Assembly: GCF_000003195.3 (NCBI RefSeq)
Contig: NC_012878.2
Coordinates: forward strand, 39,370,751 to 39,434,750
Length of the DNA stretch: 64,000 nt
DNA from: Sorghum bicolor
Taxonomy: Eukaryota; Streptophyta; Magnoliopsida; Poales; Poaceae
Direction of reading: 5' to 3'
Shown here: piece by piece, positions 11,657 to 21,831 of the stretch
Layout of the letters: every line of letters starts with the position of its first letter
Position numbering within the stretch: position 1 is the stretch's first letter
The notes under the pieces: model-generated
What the model saw: the letters and a program-made list of their open reading frames with translations, nothing else
What the model was told of the DNA's origin: nothing
Database searches by the model: none
Program-made: the position numbers and the translations under genes

Positions 11657-12664
11657 CTATTTGGGGTCGAGGTCGGTGCTGATCGTCAGCACTTTGCCGT
11701 CGGAGTTGTTGGTGTCGAGCGGGATCTTCTTGGTTCCTTCCGCCGCCTCAAAGCTGCCCGCGTGGCGCTTAGGCTCTGGAGCCTCAGCGGCCAGGGCCTC
11801 GAGCTTCGCGACGAGCTCGGTGGAGTTCTCGACCGCCTCCCCATACTCGACGCACTCGACGTCGCACTCGTACGCGTGCTCGAAAGAGGAACTGACAGTG
11901 ATGACACCTTTGGGACCGGGCATCTTCAGCTTCAAGTAGGTGTAGTTGGGTATAGCCATGAACTTGGCGTAGCCCGGGCGCCCGATGATGGCGTGGTACG
12001 TGCCTCGAAACCCAACCACCTCGAAGGTGAGGGTCTCCTTCCTGAAGTTGACCGCCGTGCCGAAGCAGACCGGTAAGTCAATCCGACCTACTGGCAGCGC
12101 CTTTTTTCCTGGCACGACGCCATGGAACCCGCCGGCACTTGGTTGGAGCTTCCCTCTATCTATGCCGAGGAGGTCAAGGGTCTCGAGGTAGATGATGTTG
12201 AGGCTGCTACCGCCATCCATCAGCACTTTCGAGAGCCGGGTGTTGACGATGATGGGGTCGACGACGAGCGGGTAGACGCCTGGGGCGACTACCTTGTTGG
12301 GGTGGTCTTCTCGGTCGAAAGTGATAGGAGTGCTTGACCAGCTAAGGTATTGGGGCACCGCCATTCTTGCTGCAAAGACTTCGCGACGCTCCCTTTTGCG
12401 CTGCCTCGTGGTCAACTGAGTCGAGGGCCCGCCATAGATCATGTAGCAGTCGTGGACGGCGGGGAAGCCGTCGTCATCTTTGTTGTCCTCCTTGCTGCCA
12501 GCCTTCTCTTTCTTGGAGTCATCACGCGTATCTTTTTTGAACCCCTGACCGTCGAAATGCTTTCTCAGCATACGACAGTCCTTGAGCTTGTGGTTGGCGC
12601 CTCCCTTATGGTAAGGGCACGGCTCCTCCAACATCTTGTCAAAGATGCCTCCATCCGGAGGGCC
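11657..12664 (-). pseudogene. RT-A Gag C-terminus and aspartic protease
   Basis: Starts with a zinc-knuckle-like Cys/His cluster (PCPYHKGGANHKLKDC) at about 12630-12575 and continues to an aspartic protease domain with the active-site phrase VLMDGGSSLNII at about 12235-12200. DGG in place of DTG/DSG is usual for Tat-lineage proteases. The GRPGYAKFMAIPNYTYLKLK stretch is the typical flap/C-terminal part. The piece is separated from the Gag core by a TGA at 12665-12667 (fits CGA to TGA) in the same frame. Confidence 0.82.
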
Positions 12665-14809
12665 TCAAGGCTTCTTTCGATCCATGGCGGCGACAAGGTT
12701 GTCATCGGAATCTTCCTGGTGGAACTGTCGCACTTTCTGCTTCTTTTTGTTTTTCTTGAGGCCTCGACTGGGGGTCCCATCTTCGTTGATGGGCTGCTTG
12801 CCTTTCCTTCCTTCCGAGCTGAAGAAGGCGCCGACTGCCTCCTCCCCTGCCGCGTAGTTGGCTACTACGTCCATCAGCTCGTCGACGGTCTGAGGTCGAT
12901 TGCGACCTAATTCCCGCACCAAGTCTCGACTGGTGGTGCCCGAGACAAACGCCAAGATGACGTCGTGGTCAGGGATGTGCGGCAGCTCAGTGCGCTGCTT
13001 CGAGAAGCGCCGAGCATACTCCCGAAGAGTTTCTCCTGACTTCTGCTTGCACTTGCTGAGGTCCCATGAGTTCCCTGGTCGTATGTAGGTCCCTTTGAAG
13101 TTACCCTCGAAGACTCTGACCAGATCAACCCAGTTGTGGATCTGATTGGCAGGGAGTTCCTCGAGCCATCGACGGGCGGTGTCGGAGAGGAAAAGGGGTA
13201 GCTGTCTGATGATGGCTCGATCATCACCTCGAGCGCCACCTAGCTGACAGGCCAGCCTGAAGTCGGCCAGCCACAACTCTGGTTTGGTCTCTCCATTGTA
13301 CTTCGCGATGCTGGTCGGGGGTCGAAATGGATTGGGCAGGGGCGTGCTGCGGATCGCCCTACTGAACACCCGTGGGCCTGGTGGCTCGGGGGCCACCCGG
13401 TCCTCGTCGCTGTCGTATCTCCCACCGCGATGCGCGCTATAACCGCGCTCTTCCGCGTCTCCGTGCCGGCGGCGTCGATTTTCTTTGATGTCGTGCCGTG
13501 CGTCGTGTCGACGTTGACCGTCGACGGGGAGGATGAGAGCGGTCTTTCTACCTCGAGGGGGAGGTTGTTGTTGGACTGACACCTCCTCTTCATTTAGAGG
13601 CTGTTCGTCGCGCTTCTCCGTGGCAGCTCCTCGCCGTCGAGACGCCGAACTTTCGGCTTGTTGAACCGCCGCCACCTGGAGCAATGTCTGTACCTCATCT
13701 CGAATGCGTCGGGCCTGGGAATTCGACGGCTCTGGCATGTTACGTAGCAGCATCGTCGCTGCCACTACATTCTGGCCTGCTCGAGGGAAACGGATGACAG
13801 GTTGCTCTGGCTCTGAGTCGCCGACGATCTGTCGATGTACCTCTCGAGCGCGTCTGCGGACACTTCCGCCCGGCGGGTAGGGCAGGTCTTGCTCGAGGAT
13901 TTGCTCGAGCAGGACGAGGCGCTCGCGGTCTTCGTCGAGCTTCATCTTGAGCTCCCGCAGCTGCGCGAGCTGCGCGGTTCTGTCTTCCTGAGGAGGGGGG
14001 TCGACCTGTCCGTCGCTCCCAGGCGTCCTGGGGTCTTCTCGCGCCGCGGGGGCTCGACCTCCCGCAGCAGCATCCCGGGTCTCGTCAGTAGTTTCTACCG
14101 CCCCGTCGATGTGATAGCATTCCCTCGTAGGGTCATAGCTGTCCGTCTCGGAGTCGGAGTCCGGTTCGGCGGCGTAGAAACACCCACGTCCTTCCTCCAG
14201 CAATCGTTGCCTGAGGGAGGTGATCGAGTATCGTCCGGGGCCTAGACGACGGAGGCCTTGTACTCGGGAAAGGTCCGGCAGCTCGGACGCCGACCGCCAC
14301 GCTTCAGAGCTACGTGGGAGGACCATTGGTCTTTCTACGTACGTCTGGGCGTTTGGGCATATCGTCCTGGCGAGCGACGCCGCGGCGTTGTCCAATCCGA
14401 ACGGCAGTGCCGCTCTTGGAGTGAACAACCCGTGTGGAAGTAGCCTAGCAGCGGTGGGGGAGAGCGCGCGAGACGTGTCACCTCCCGTCGTCGCGCGGTG
14501 CTGAGCCGTCGCGCTTGTTGCTCCGTCCCACGGTGCCGCCGACTTGTGGCCTACGCCCTGCCTCGCACGAGTTGTTGGTCGTGCTGAAGCAGAGGGGCCG
14601 CGGTGGTGCTGTCCGCGCCTCTTCTTAGGCGGGGAGGCGTGGTGGTGAGGGCGTCTCGGGGCCTTCAACCGTGCTGGCGTAACGCGGGCTCCTCCTGGTC
14701 CTTTGACTGAGAGCAAGATCATGTCGTAGCCGGAGCCCGTAGACATGAACTCGAGACTCCCGAACCAAATCACCGTGGAGCACGGAAACGGTGAGGCAAG
14801 AGTAGCCAT
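12665..14809 (-). pseudogene. RT-A Gag
   Basis: The frame opens inside the 5' LTR at 14953, but plausible starts outside the LTR are ATGs at 14809 or 14746. The N-terminal half is arginine-, proline- and glutamine-rich and poorly conserved. The retrotransposon Gag core lies at about 13340-12890 (WLADFRLACQLGG, ARRWLEELPANQI, FEGNFKGTY, LREYARRFSKQRTELP). The frame ends at the TGA shared with the next feature. Gag would form the particle that packages element RNA. The start is uncertain because the N-terminus has no family guide. Confidence 0.8.
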
Positions 14810-14847
14810 CCGGAAAGGAGTGGGAAATCGATGAAAAACACGCAGGA

Positions 14848-14865
14848 CCCCTACCTGGCGCGCCA
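14848..14865 (-). other. RT-A primer binding site
   Basis: On the minus strand this reads TGGCGCGCCAGGTAGGGG, two bases inside the 5' LTR. It has the TGG start expected for pairing with a tRNA 3' CCA end. I could not name the tRNA with confidence. Confidence 0.75.
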
Positions 14866-14867
14866 AC

Positions 14868-15855
14868 TGTCGGTGTTTTCCCCACGGGGGGTCACACCAA
14901 CGAGTAAATTTGTATGCGTGCTCCCTTTCCCGGATGGTGATGCAAGAAGACACAGAGATTTATCCTGGTTCGGGCCAGAGAAGGCCCTACGTCCAGCGGG
15001 GGGGGAAAGTTTGTATTATCTTGCACCAAAGTGCTTATACAGGGGCGAATACAAGCGTGGTATGAAGTGTGGAACTCTACTACGTATGAGTGTGGTCTTG
15101 TGTCCTGATGCCCGTTCTATTCCTGAGTCTCTCCTTTTATAGCTCCAAGGAGAGACCCAGGGTACATGCGTAGATGTTAGAGTAGGGGTCGATAGCCGCA
15201 TGGAGCGCTGACCTACTCGAGGCTTCCGTACGGCATGGCCTCGAGCCGTCCCATCTTGATAGCCCGGTGATGATTACGCGTGCTCCTGCGTTCGGCCTTG
15301 CCCGCCACCTCGCGCTGGTTCTGAGGTCGCATGCTTGTACGGTATGGCGGCGGATCCGGCGGGGTAGCTGTGGTGTTGTCAGTCGACGCCCAACTTGCCC
15401 CTAGGAAGGGACCCTGTTCGGTCGAGGGTCGGACGCCGTGTAATGTGCTGATATCTGGAGCGCTGACCTTGGAGGTCTCGAGGGGGTCCCGATTAGACGT
15501 TCCATCCTTGTTCCCTGCGTCCTGACACGCCCTTGATCGTTCGGTGGGAAGGCTGCAAAAAGAACGATGGTACAGAAGCCTCCCGTGACCCGTGTGTTAG
15601 GTGGGGAAGCGTCAGGTGCATTAAATGCCCTGGCTCTCGTGCGCGCGTCAGGCGGCGGACAGTGTCCTTGCGCTCGACGCCTCTCGGTTCGCTCGAGCCC
15701 GCTTTCGTATTCGACGGCAGTGGTCACTCGAGCCCTGACCGATTCGCTCGACGACATTTCCGTCTTCGAGGCTGCGACCGTCGATGGCCGCGCGTGCGTA
15801 CGGATGGCCTGGTTATACGCATTGGTGAGGGTACCCCTTGTTGATACCCTCGACA
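14868..15855 (-). repeat. RT-A 5' LTR
   Basis: Partner of 1638-2627, with identical ends TGTCGGTG and CTCGACA. It directly abuts the TSD GTTCT at 15856-15860 and carries the promoter for leftward gag-pol transcription. Confidence 0.95.
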
Positions 15856-16263
15856 GTTCTTGTATTTTAAGTATCTACATTGTACCGTGTCATCACAAAA
15901 AGTAACAAGTGGGGTTGTTCTAAGAGCATCTCCAAGAGTATCCTATTTTTTCAACCCAATTATGTAGTTTTGCAACACATAAAAAGTTATCACGAGAAAA
16001 AAAGAAGGTCATCTCCAAGAGTTTTGAGTAATCTATCCACTCCTTTAAGAAAAGATAATTTTATATGAGAAATCCTATACTATTTTTAAATAATCATTAC
16101 CAATTTTATATATTTTTCTCTCTCGTACATTTGCATCAGAAATCCTTTCCTACTCTCTATTCTTTCCCACACCATTCCACGTGTAGAAGACGGCACGCGG
16201 AAGACCTATGTGTATGACAAATGTTGCGCACATTTGTACACATGATGCCGGCTTATTTGCCAG

Positions 16264-18292
16264 TGTAACACCCAAAATTTGATTTGTAATTAATAGGATT
16301 TAATTTGTTTTATTTAAGTATTTTTGTGAGCATTTGAATCTAGCAAATAAATAATTTTGTGAAAATTAAAATTCATCATAAGTTTAGAAACATGATTTTG
16401 CATTCATGCTAGAGCATGGTGTTTTTGTGTGTTGTTTCTGTTTTTATTTTATTTGTTTTTGCATTCAAAATTCTCTTTCGAAAAAGGCTTTGGAAAAATA
16501 AAATGGAAAAAAAGAAGCCAGCGCTGCCGCAGGAGGCGGCCCAGCCAGCCCCCCCCCTCGGCCTGTTTTCCTTTCCCCCCCGCCTCGGCCCAGGAGTCGG
16601 CCCAACCGCGCTGATCCCCCTCCTCCCTTTTCTTTCTCTGGCTGGCGAGCAGGCCCCATCCCTTCTCTCTCTGCCGCACTGGCCCCACACGTCAACCCTC
16701 CTCCTTCCTCCCTGCCGTGCTCGAGTAGGAAACGGTCCCTCACCGAATCGAATCCGTGGAGTCTGATTTCCTTGCCTAACGCGAAATCCGACCTCTATAA
16801 AACCCCAGCGTCGCCCCCGTGTGTTGTTTTCCATCCCCGACGCAAGCTTAGGGCCCTAGCCGCACCTGTCGAGGTGTCCCGGGATCTCACCGTGTCGAGC
16901 TCCATCCGTCGCCGAGGCACGCCCTCCCTGCCTCCTCTTTGCTCGAGTGAAGTGTTGTGGTGAGTTCGCGTGAAGCCCCTCTATGTTTCCATGTACTCGG
17001 TTCTGCTTTTGGTGCACAGAATCGAGAAATCAGCGGCGCCGGAGAGCTTCAAGGGCTCCGGCCATGGCACCACCGCGCCGGAGCTAACAGCCGGCGGCCG
17101 GCCGCCGCCCTTTTCACCTTGGTTGGATCGTGACCGTCGGATCGACATCTAAGGGCCGAAAATAAAACATACCCCTTCGGTAGCGTTTTTCATAAAGAGC
17201 CCCTGGAGATTTCGGTATTAAACCCGCCATCCCTTGGTGCCCGCGAGAAATACGCTTTCTATTTCAGAAAACGTAAACAGCTCGGCTTAAGTCAGAAATA
17301 CGCTTTCACTATTCACAGAATTGCCACTTGAATTGTTTTGCTTATAAAATGCTCGTTTTAACTCCGTTTTTGTCCATTCAAATTTTGTTAGACTCATAAT
17401 TAAGGGCTCTACATGTTAGTAGTATTTATTCACTGTTTTGAAACCTTTTATTTCTGCAGTAGCATTTAATTAATTATTTCTCTATAGGAAATCTTAGAAA
17501 ATTCATAACTTTACCGTTTTAATTCCGGTTTTTGTGAACCTTACATTTGTGTGATCGTAGCGCTGCGTAGAATATTTTCATAAACTTTTATCTTTGATTT
17601 CTCACTGTTGGTGTAATGTTCTAATTATAGCTTGTTTGCTTCGTGTATGTTGTCTCCGTTTGTTTGTGTGTTGATGATCGATGATCGAGTTTAGTTGGTG
17701 AACAATTCGTGGTGAACAAGAGTACTTCAGTGATCAAGATCAGAGCCTTGGACAACTAGTAAGACTAGCAAGATCATCAAGAGCAATTGGATCAAGGCAA
17801 GTATAGCATTTGGATTTTATTTCTGTGACCATGATCCTGTGGCTAGATTAATGTTAAGTAATAAATGATAAAAATGACATTTTAGCAACTTGATGATTTG
17901 CCTGTACGTGATCACCCGGGATAACAGTGCAACCATGAGGGCTATAATGGCTCTGGCTTTAGCTCAGTATGAGGACCTTTTTCTAGCTTGTTAGCGGTTA
18001 CCTTAAATGGCGTAAGAATGGCTAGACAGGTTGGGTATAGTGTGGCCTCTGTCCGTGTGTATAGGCTGCGGGTTATGTGCCATGGAAGGGGGCTCTATAT
18101 CTGCCTGCCGAGTGAATCTAATGGCCCTAACTTGTTAGACGAAACCTTTGAAAGACTTCATAGTGATCCCTGCCGACCTCCCTAGGAAGGGGGTTAAGAG
18201 ACTTGCAACCTCGGGCGAAAGGGTAAATCATGACTCATGGGTAAAGATGTACAACCTCTGCAGAGTGTTAAAAACTAGTATACTAGCCGAGC
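16264..18292 (+). repeat. RT-B 5' LTR, truncated
   Basis: Aligns with 19299-21092 and then with 33530-33893 of the 3' LTR, with many substitutions and indels, making this the oldest LTR pair in the window. Similarity stops after CTAGCCG at about 18290. A TATA box (CTCTATAAAACC) lies at 16794-16804. The short ORFs within it are not conserved as proteins between the two copies and are not genes. Confidence 0.85.
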
Positions 18293-18340
18293 TCACGGTC
18301 AGGCTCACTTCTTGCCAGTCAAAACCACCGATTCAGGAGC

Positions 18341-19252
18341 TCGATTAGCAGAGTTGTATATGGAGCGGATAGTTTGTTTGCATGGAGTGCCTAAGAAGAT
18401 TGTATCTCTCAGTTTACCTCTACTTTTTGGAAAGCAGTGCATGATTCCTTGGGGACAAAGTTAAATTTTAGTACAGCATATCTTCCGCAGACAGATGGAC
18501 AGACTAAGAGGATCAGTCAGATACTGGAGGATATGTTAAGAGCTTGTGCTTTGCAGTATGGAACCAGTTGGGATAAGAGTTTGCCATATGCAGAGTTTTC
18601 CTACAACAACAGTTATCAGCAAAGTCTTAAAATGGCACCGTTTGAAGCATTATATGGTCGTAAGTGTAGAACAACTTTGTTTTGGAATCAAACTGGAGAG
18701 ACTCAGGTGTTTGGTACGGATATGCTTAGACATGCAGAACAACAAGTGCGGACTATTCGGGATAACTTGAGAGTTGCTCAATCTCGTCAGAAAAGTTATG
18801 CAGATACACGTAGGAGAGAACTAGCTTTCGAGGAAGGTGATTATGTCTATCTGAAAGTGTCACCTATGCGGAGTGTGAAGAAGTTTAATATGAAAGGAAA
18901 GCTAGCTCCAAGGTATGTTGGCCCCTTTAAAGTTTTGCAAAGGTGTGGAGAAGAAGCGTATCAGTTAGAGTTGCCTGAAAGTTTATCTGGTGTGCATGAT
19001 GTGTTCCATGTGTCACAACTTAAGAAGTGTTTGCGTGTACCTGAGGAGCAAATACCACTGGAAGAGATTTTTGTTAAAGGTGATCTCACTTATGAAGAGT
19101 ATCCGGTCAGAATATTGGAGACAGCTGAGAGAGTCACCAGAAGTCGGGTTATTAGAATGTGCAAAGTGCAGTGGAATCGGTATTCAGAAGTAGAGGCCAC
19201 TTGGGAAAGAGAGGATGATGTGAGAAAATCATACTCATATTTGTTTGAGTAA
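18341..19252 (+). pseudogene. RT-B integrase C-terminal half with chromodomain
   Basis: The frame from 18437 reads the end of a Ty3/gypsy integrase: LPQTDGQTKR (third catalytic region), the FSYNNSYQQSLKMAPFEALY box, the ARGN-to-GPF SH3-like region, VHDVFHVSQLKKCLRVP, and a C-terminal chromodomain (KVQWNRYSEVEATWERED), ending at TAA 19250-19252. Upstream, 18341-18405 is also integrase-like but is separated by a small deletion that removes the second catalytic Asp (about 18405). In intact chromoviruses the chromodomain steers integration to heterochromatin. This copy cannot function. Confidence 0.9.
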
Positions 19253-19280
19253 GTTCCGCTCAATCTCGAGGACGAGATTC

Positions 19281-19298
19281 TTTTAAGGGGGTAGAGTT
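19281..19298 (+). other. RT-B polypurine tract
   Basis: TTTTAAGGGGGTAGAGTT lies directly before the 3' LTR at 19299, after the typical Tekay phrase CTCGAGGACGAGATTC. Confidence 0.8.
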
Positions 19299-21097
19299 TG
19301 TAACACCCAAAATTTGATTTGTAATTAATAGGATTTAATTTGTTTTATTTAAGTATTTTCGTGAGCATTTGAATCTAGCAAATAAATAATTTTGTGAAAA
19401 TTAAAATTCATCATAAGTTTAGAAACATGGTTTTGCATTCATGCTAGAGCATGGTGTTTTTGTGTGTTGCTTCTGTTTATATTTTATTTGTTTTTGCATT
19501 CAAAATTCTCTTTGGAAAAAGGCTTTGGAAAAATAAAATAGAAAAAAAAGAAGCCAGCGCTGCCATAGCAGGCGGCCCAGCCAGCCCCCCCTCGGCCTGT
19601 TTCCCTTCCCCCCCCCCGCCTCGGCCCAGGAGTCGGCCCAACCGCGCTCATCCCCCTCCTCCCTTTTCTTTCTCTAGTTGGCGAGCAGGCCCATTCCTTC
19701 TCTCTCTGCCGCACTGGCCCCACACGTCAGCCCTCCTCCTTCCTCCCTGCCGTGCTCGAGTAGGAAACGATCCCTCACCGAATCGAATCCGTGGAGCCTG
19801 ATTTCCTTGCCTAACGCGAAATCTGACCTCTATAAAACCCCTAGCGTCGCCCCCGTGTGTTGTTTCCCATCCCCGATGCAAGCTTAGGGCCCTAGCCGCA
19901 CTTGTCGAGGTGTCCCAGGATCTCACCGTGTCGAGCTCCATCCGCCGCCGAGGCACGCCCTCCCTGCCCCCTCTTCGCTCGAGTGAAGTGTGGTGGTGAG
20001 TTCGCGTGAAGCCCCTCTATGTTTCCATGTACTCGGTTCTGCTTTTGGTGCACAGAATCGAGAAATCAGCGGCGCCAGTGAGCTTCAAGGGCTCCGGCCA
20101 TAGCGCCACCGCGCCGGAGCTAACAGCCGGCGGCCGGCCGCCGCCCTTTTCACCTTGGTTGGATCGTGACCGTCGGATCGACATCTAAGGGCCGAAAATA
20201 AAACATACCCCTTCGGCAGCGTTTTTCATAAAGAGCCCCTGGAGATTTCGGTATTAAACCCGCCGTCCCTTGGCGCCCGCGAGAAATACACTTTCTATTT
20301 CAGAAAATGTAAACAGCTCGGCTTAAGTCAGAAATACGCTTTCACTATTCACAGAATTGCCACTGGAATTGTTTTGCTTATAAAATGCTCGTTATAACTC
20401 CGTTTTTGTCCATTCAAATTTCGTTACATTCATAATTACGAGCTCTACATGTTAGTAGTATTTATTCACTGTTTTGAAACCTTTTATTTCTGCAGTAGCA
20501 TTTAATTAATTATTTCTCTACAGGAAATCTTAGAAAATTCATAACTTTACCGTTTTAATTCCGGTTTTCGTGAACCTTACGTTTGTGTGATCGTAGCGCT
20601 GCGTAGAATATTTTTATAAACTTTTATCTTTGATTTCTCATTGTTTGTGTAATGTTCTCATTATAGCTTGTTTGCTTTGTGTATGATTGTCTACATTGAA
20701 TTGCGTGTTGTTGATTGATGTTTGGGAATAGATGGTGAGCCGTACGTTGGTGATCAAGACCAAGCTTTTGAAGACCAGCAGGCTCAGGAGAGCTTTGATC
20801 AAGGCAAGTATAACTTGGGACTATCCTTGTTCCCTATCCACAATTAATACAATATATATTATATGCATGTGTCCACCTTGATGACCTTAGCAAAATCATA
20901 GATGATTGTTATCCTGAATTCTTTGTTACCTATTTTGGATATGCATTTGGGTAGTTCTTGCTAGTGCTTGATTATTAATCTATGATCTTGTAACATGAAT
21001 ATTTGAATATACAATATACAATAAAATAAGCTTTCTAGCAACTTGAACATAAAGGGTGGAACGAACACTAGATTTTGCTGGATTGATCTTGACCCTC

Positions 21098-21785
21098 TGT
21101 TGACACCATTTTTGGGCACGTGTCTAGGATGGCATGATAGGGTGGCAGTACGATGCGGGTTGCTGATGAGGATGGTTGCCGATGAGGGAGAGGTTGAATA
21201 TGACTAAGTCCACAGGCAGTAATATGGTGCCGATGGCTGGATAAAAAGGTCTGCTGATGACTATGGCAAGGGGATTGCCGATGATGCGAAGGAGGAGTCC
21301 GGAAGCTGCCGGTTGTCATGTGGAGGAGTTTCGGTTTGTCACGAAGGATAGTTTTATTATTTCCTTAGTTATTTGCATCGTTTTGTATATGGATTCCGTG
21401 TAATTTGGAATTCGAATTCTAATCGTGTCTGGTTGTAGCTCTTTGAGCAGGGTATAAATATAAACCCTAGGACCTTGTGATAATGAATCAAGAAATCAAT
21501 CAAACACACGTTTTTACTCATATTCCAGCATCTACTTTTCGACAACTTCGTCATACTTTTTTCTTTTTATTACGAGTTATTAGGAATTCGTCGACTTAAG
21601 CTCGGCGTGTTCTCGAGTTCCGCGTGAGTACCTCTTAGCCGTGACATCCGGGTGCATCGCTGCTGTCAGGACTAAAGTATTCGAGTTATCACCTTTGCCG
21701 ATAGCAAGGTCAAATCGGCTGGCACGCCTTAACGTTTGAATCGGGTATTAGCCCTTTGTGTTTGCAGATCAGTTTTGCATCAACA
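21098..21785 (+). repeat. RT-C 5' LTR
   Basis: 688 bp, TG...CA ends, TATA box TATAAATA at 21453-21460. Near-identical to 32799-33486. A diverged minus-strand copy of the same LTR lies at 50353-51011. Confidence 0.95.
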
Positions 21786-21792
21786 CATCTTT

Positions 21793-21810
21793 TGGCACGC
21801 CCAGTGGGAC
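21793..21810 (+). other. RT-C primer binding site
   Basis: TGGCACGCCCAGTGGGAC starts seven bases after the 5' LTR and has the TGG start required to pair with a tRNA CCA end. The tRNA species is not identified. Confidence 0.7.
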
Positions 21811-21831
21811 CGATTCAAGATCAAGATCAAC

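Larger units (their letters stand above)
1638..15855 (-). mobile_element. RT-A: complete Tat-lineage Ty3/gypsy retrotransposon
   Basis: A 14.2 kb element in minus orientation. It is bounded by LTRs of 990 bp (1638-2627) and 988 bp (14868-15855) that begin TGTCGGTG and end CTCGACA, and flanked by the 5-bp duplication GTTCT (1633-1637 and 15856-15860). Gag, protease, RT, two RNase H domains and integrase lie in one minus-strand frame between 14809 and 8429, broken by four in-frame stops. A second RNase H of archaeal type after the gypsy RNase H, and an extra gene between pol and the 3' LTR, are hallmarks of the Tat lineage. The extra gene lies on the opposite strand. The two LTRs differ at roughly ten positions by eye, so the insertion is recent. 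The interior is rich in CTCGAG (see findings). Confidence 0.95.

Noticed and set aside
11429..12076. 215-codon plus-strand ORF opposite the RT-A protease
   Set aside because: Antisense shadow of the conserved protease/RT frame; no promoter or domain, unlike the antisense gene at 3557.
16409..16834. ORFs in GC-rich part of the RT-B LTR, repeated at 19451-19956
   Set aside because: Frames differ between the two LTR copies by indels and stops; LTR promoter/leader sequence rather than genes.
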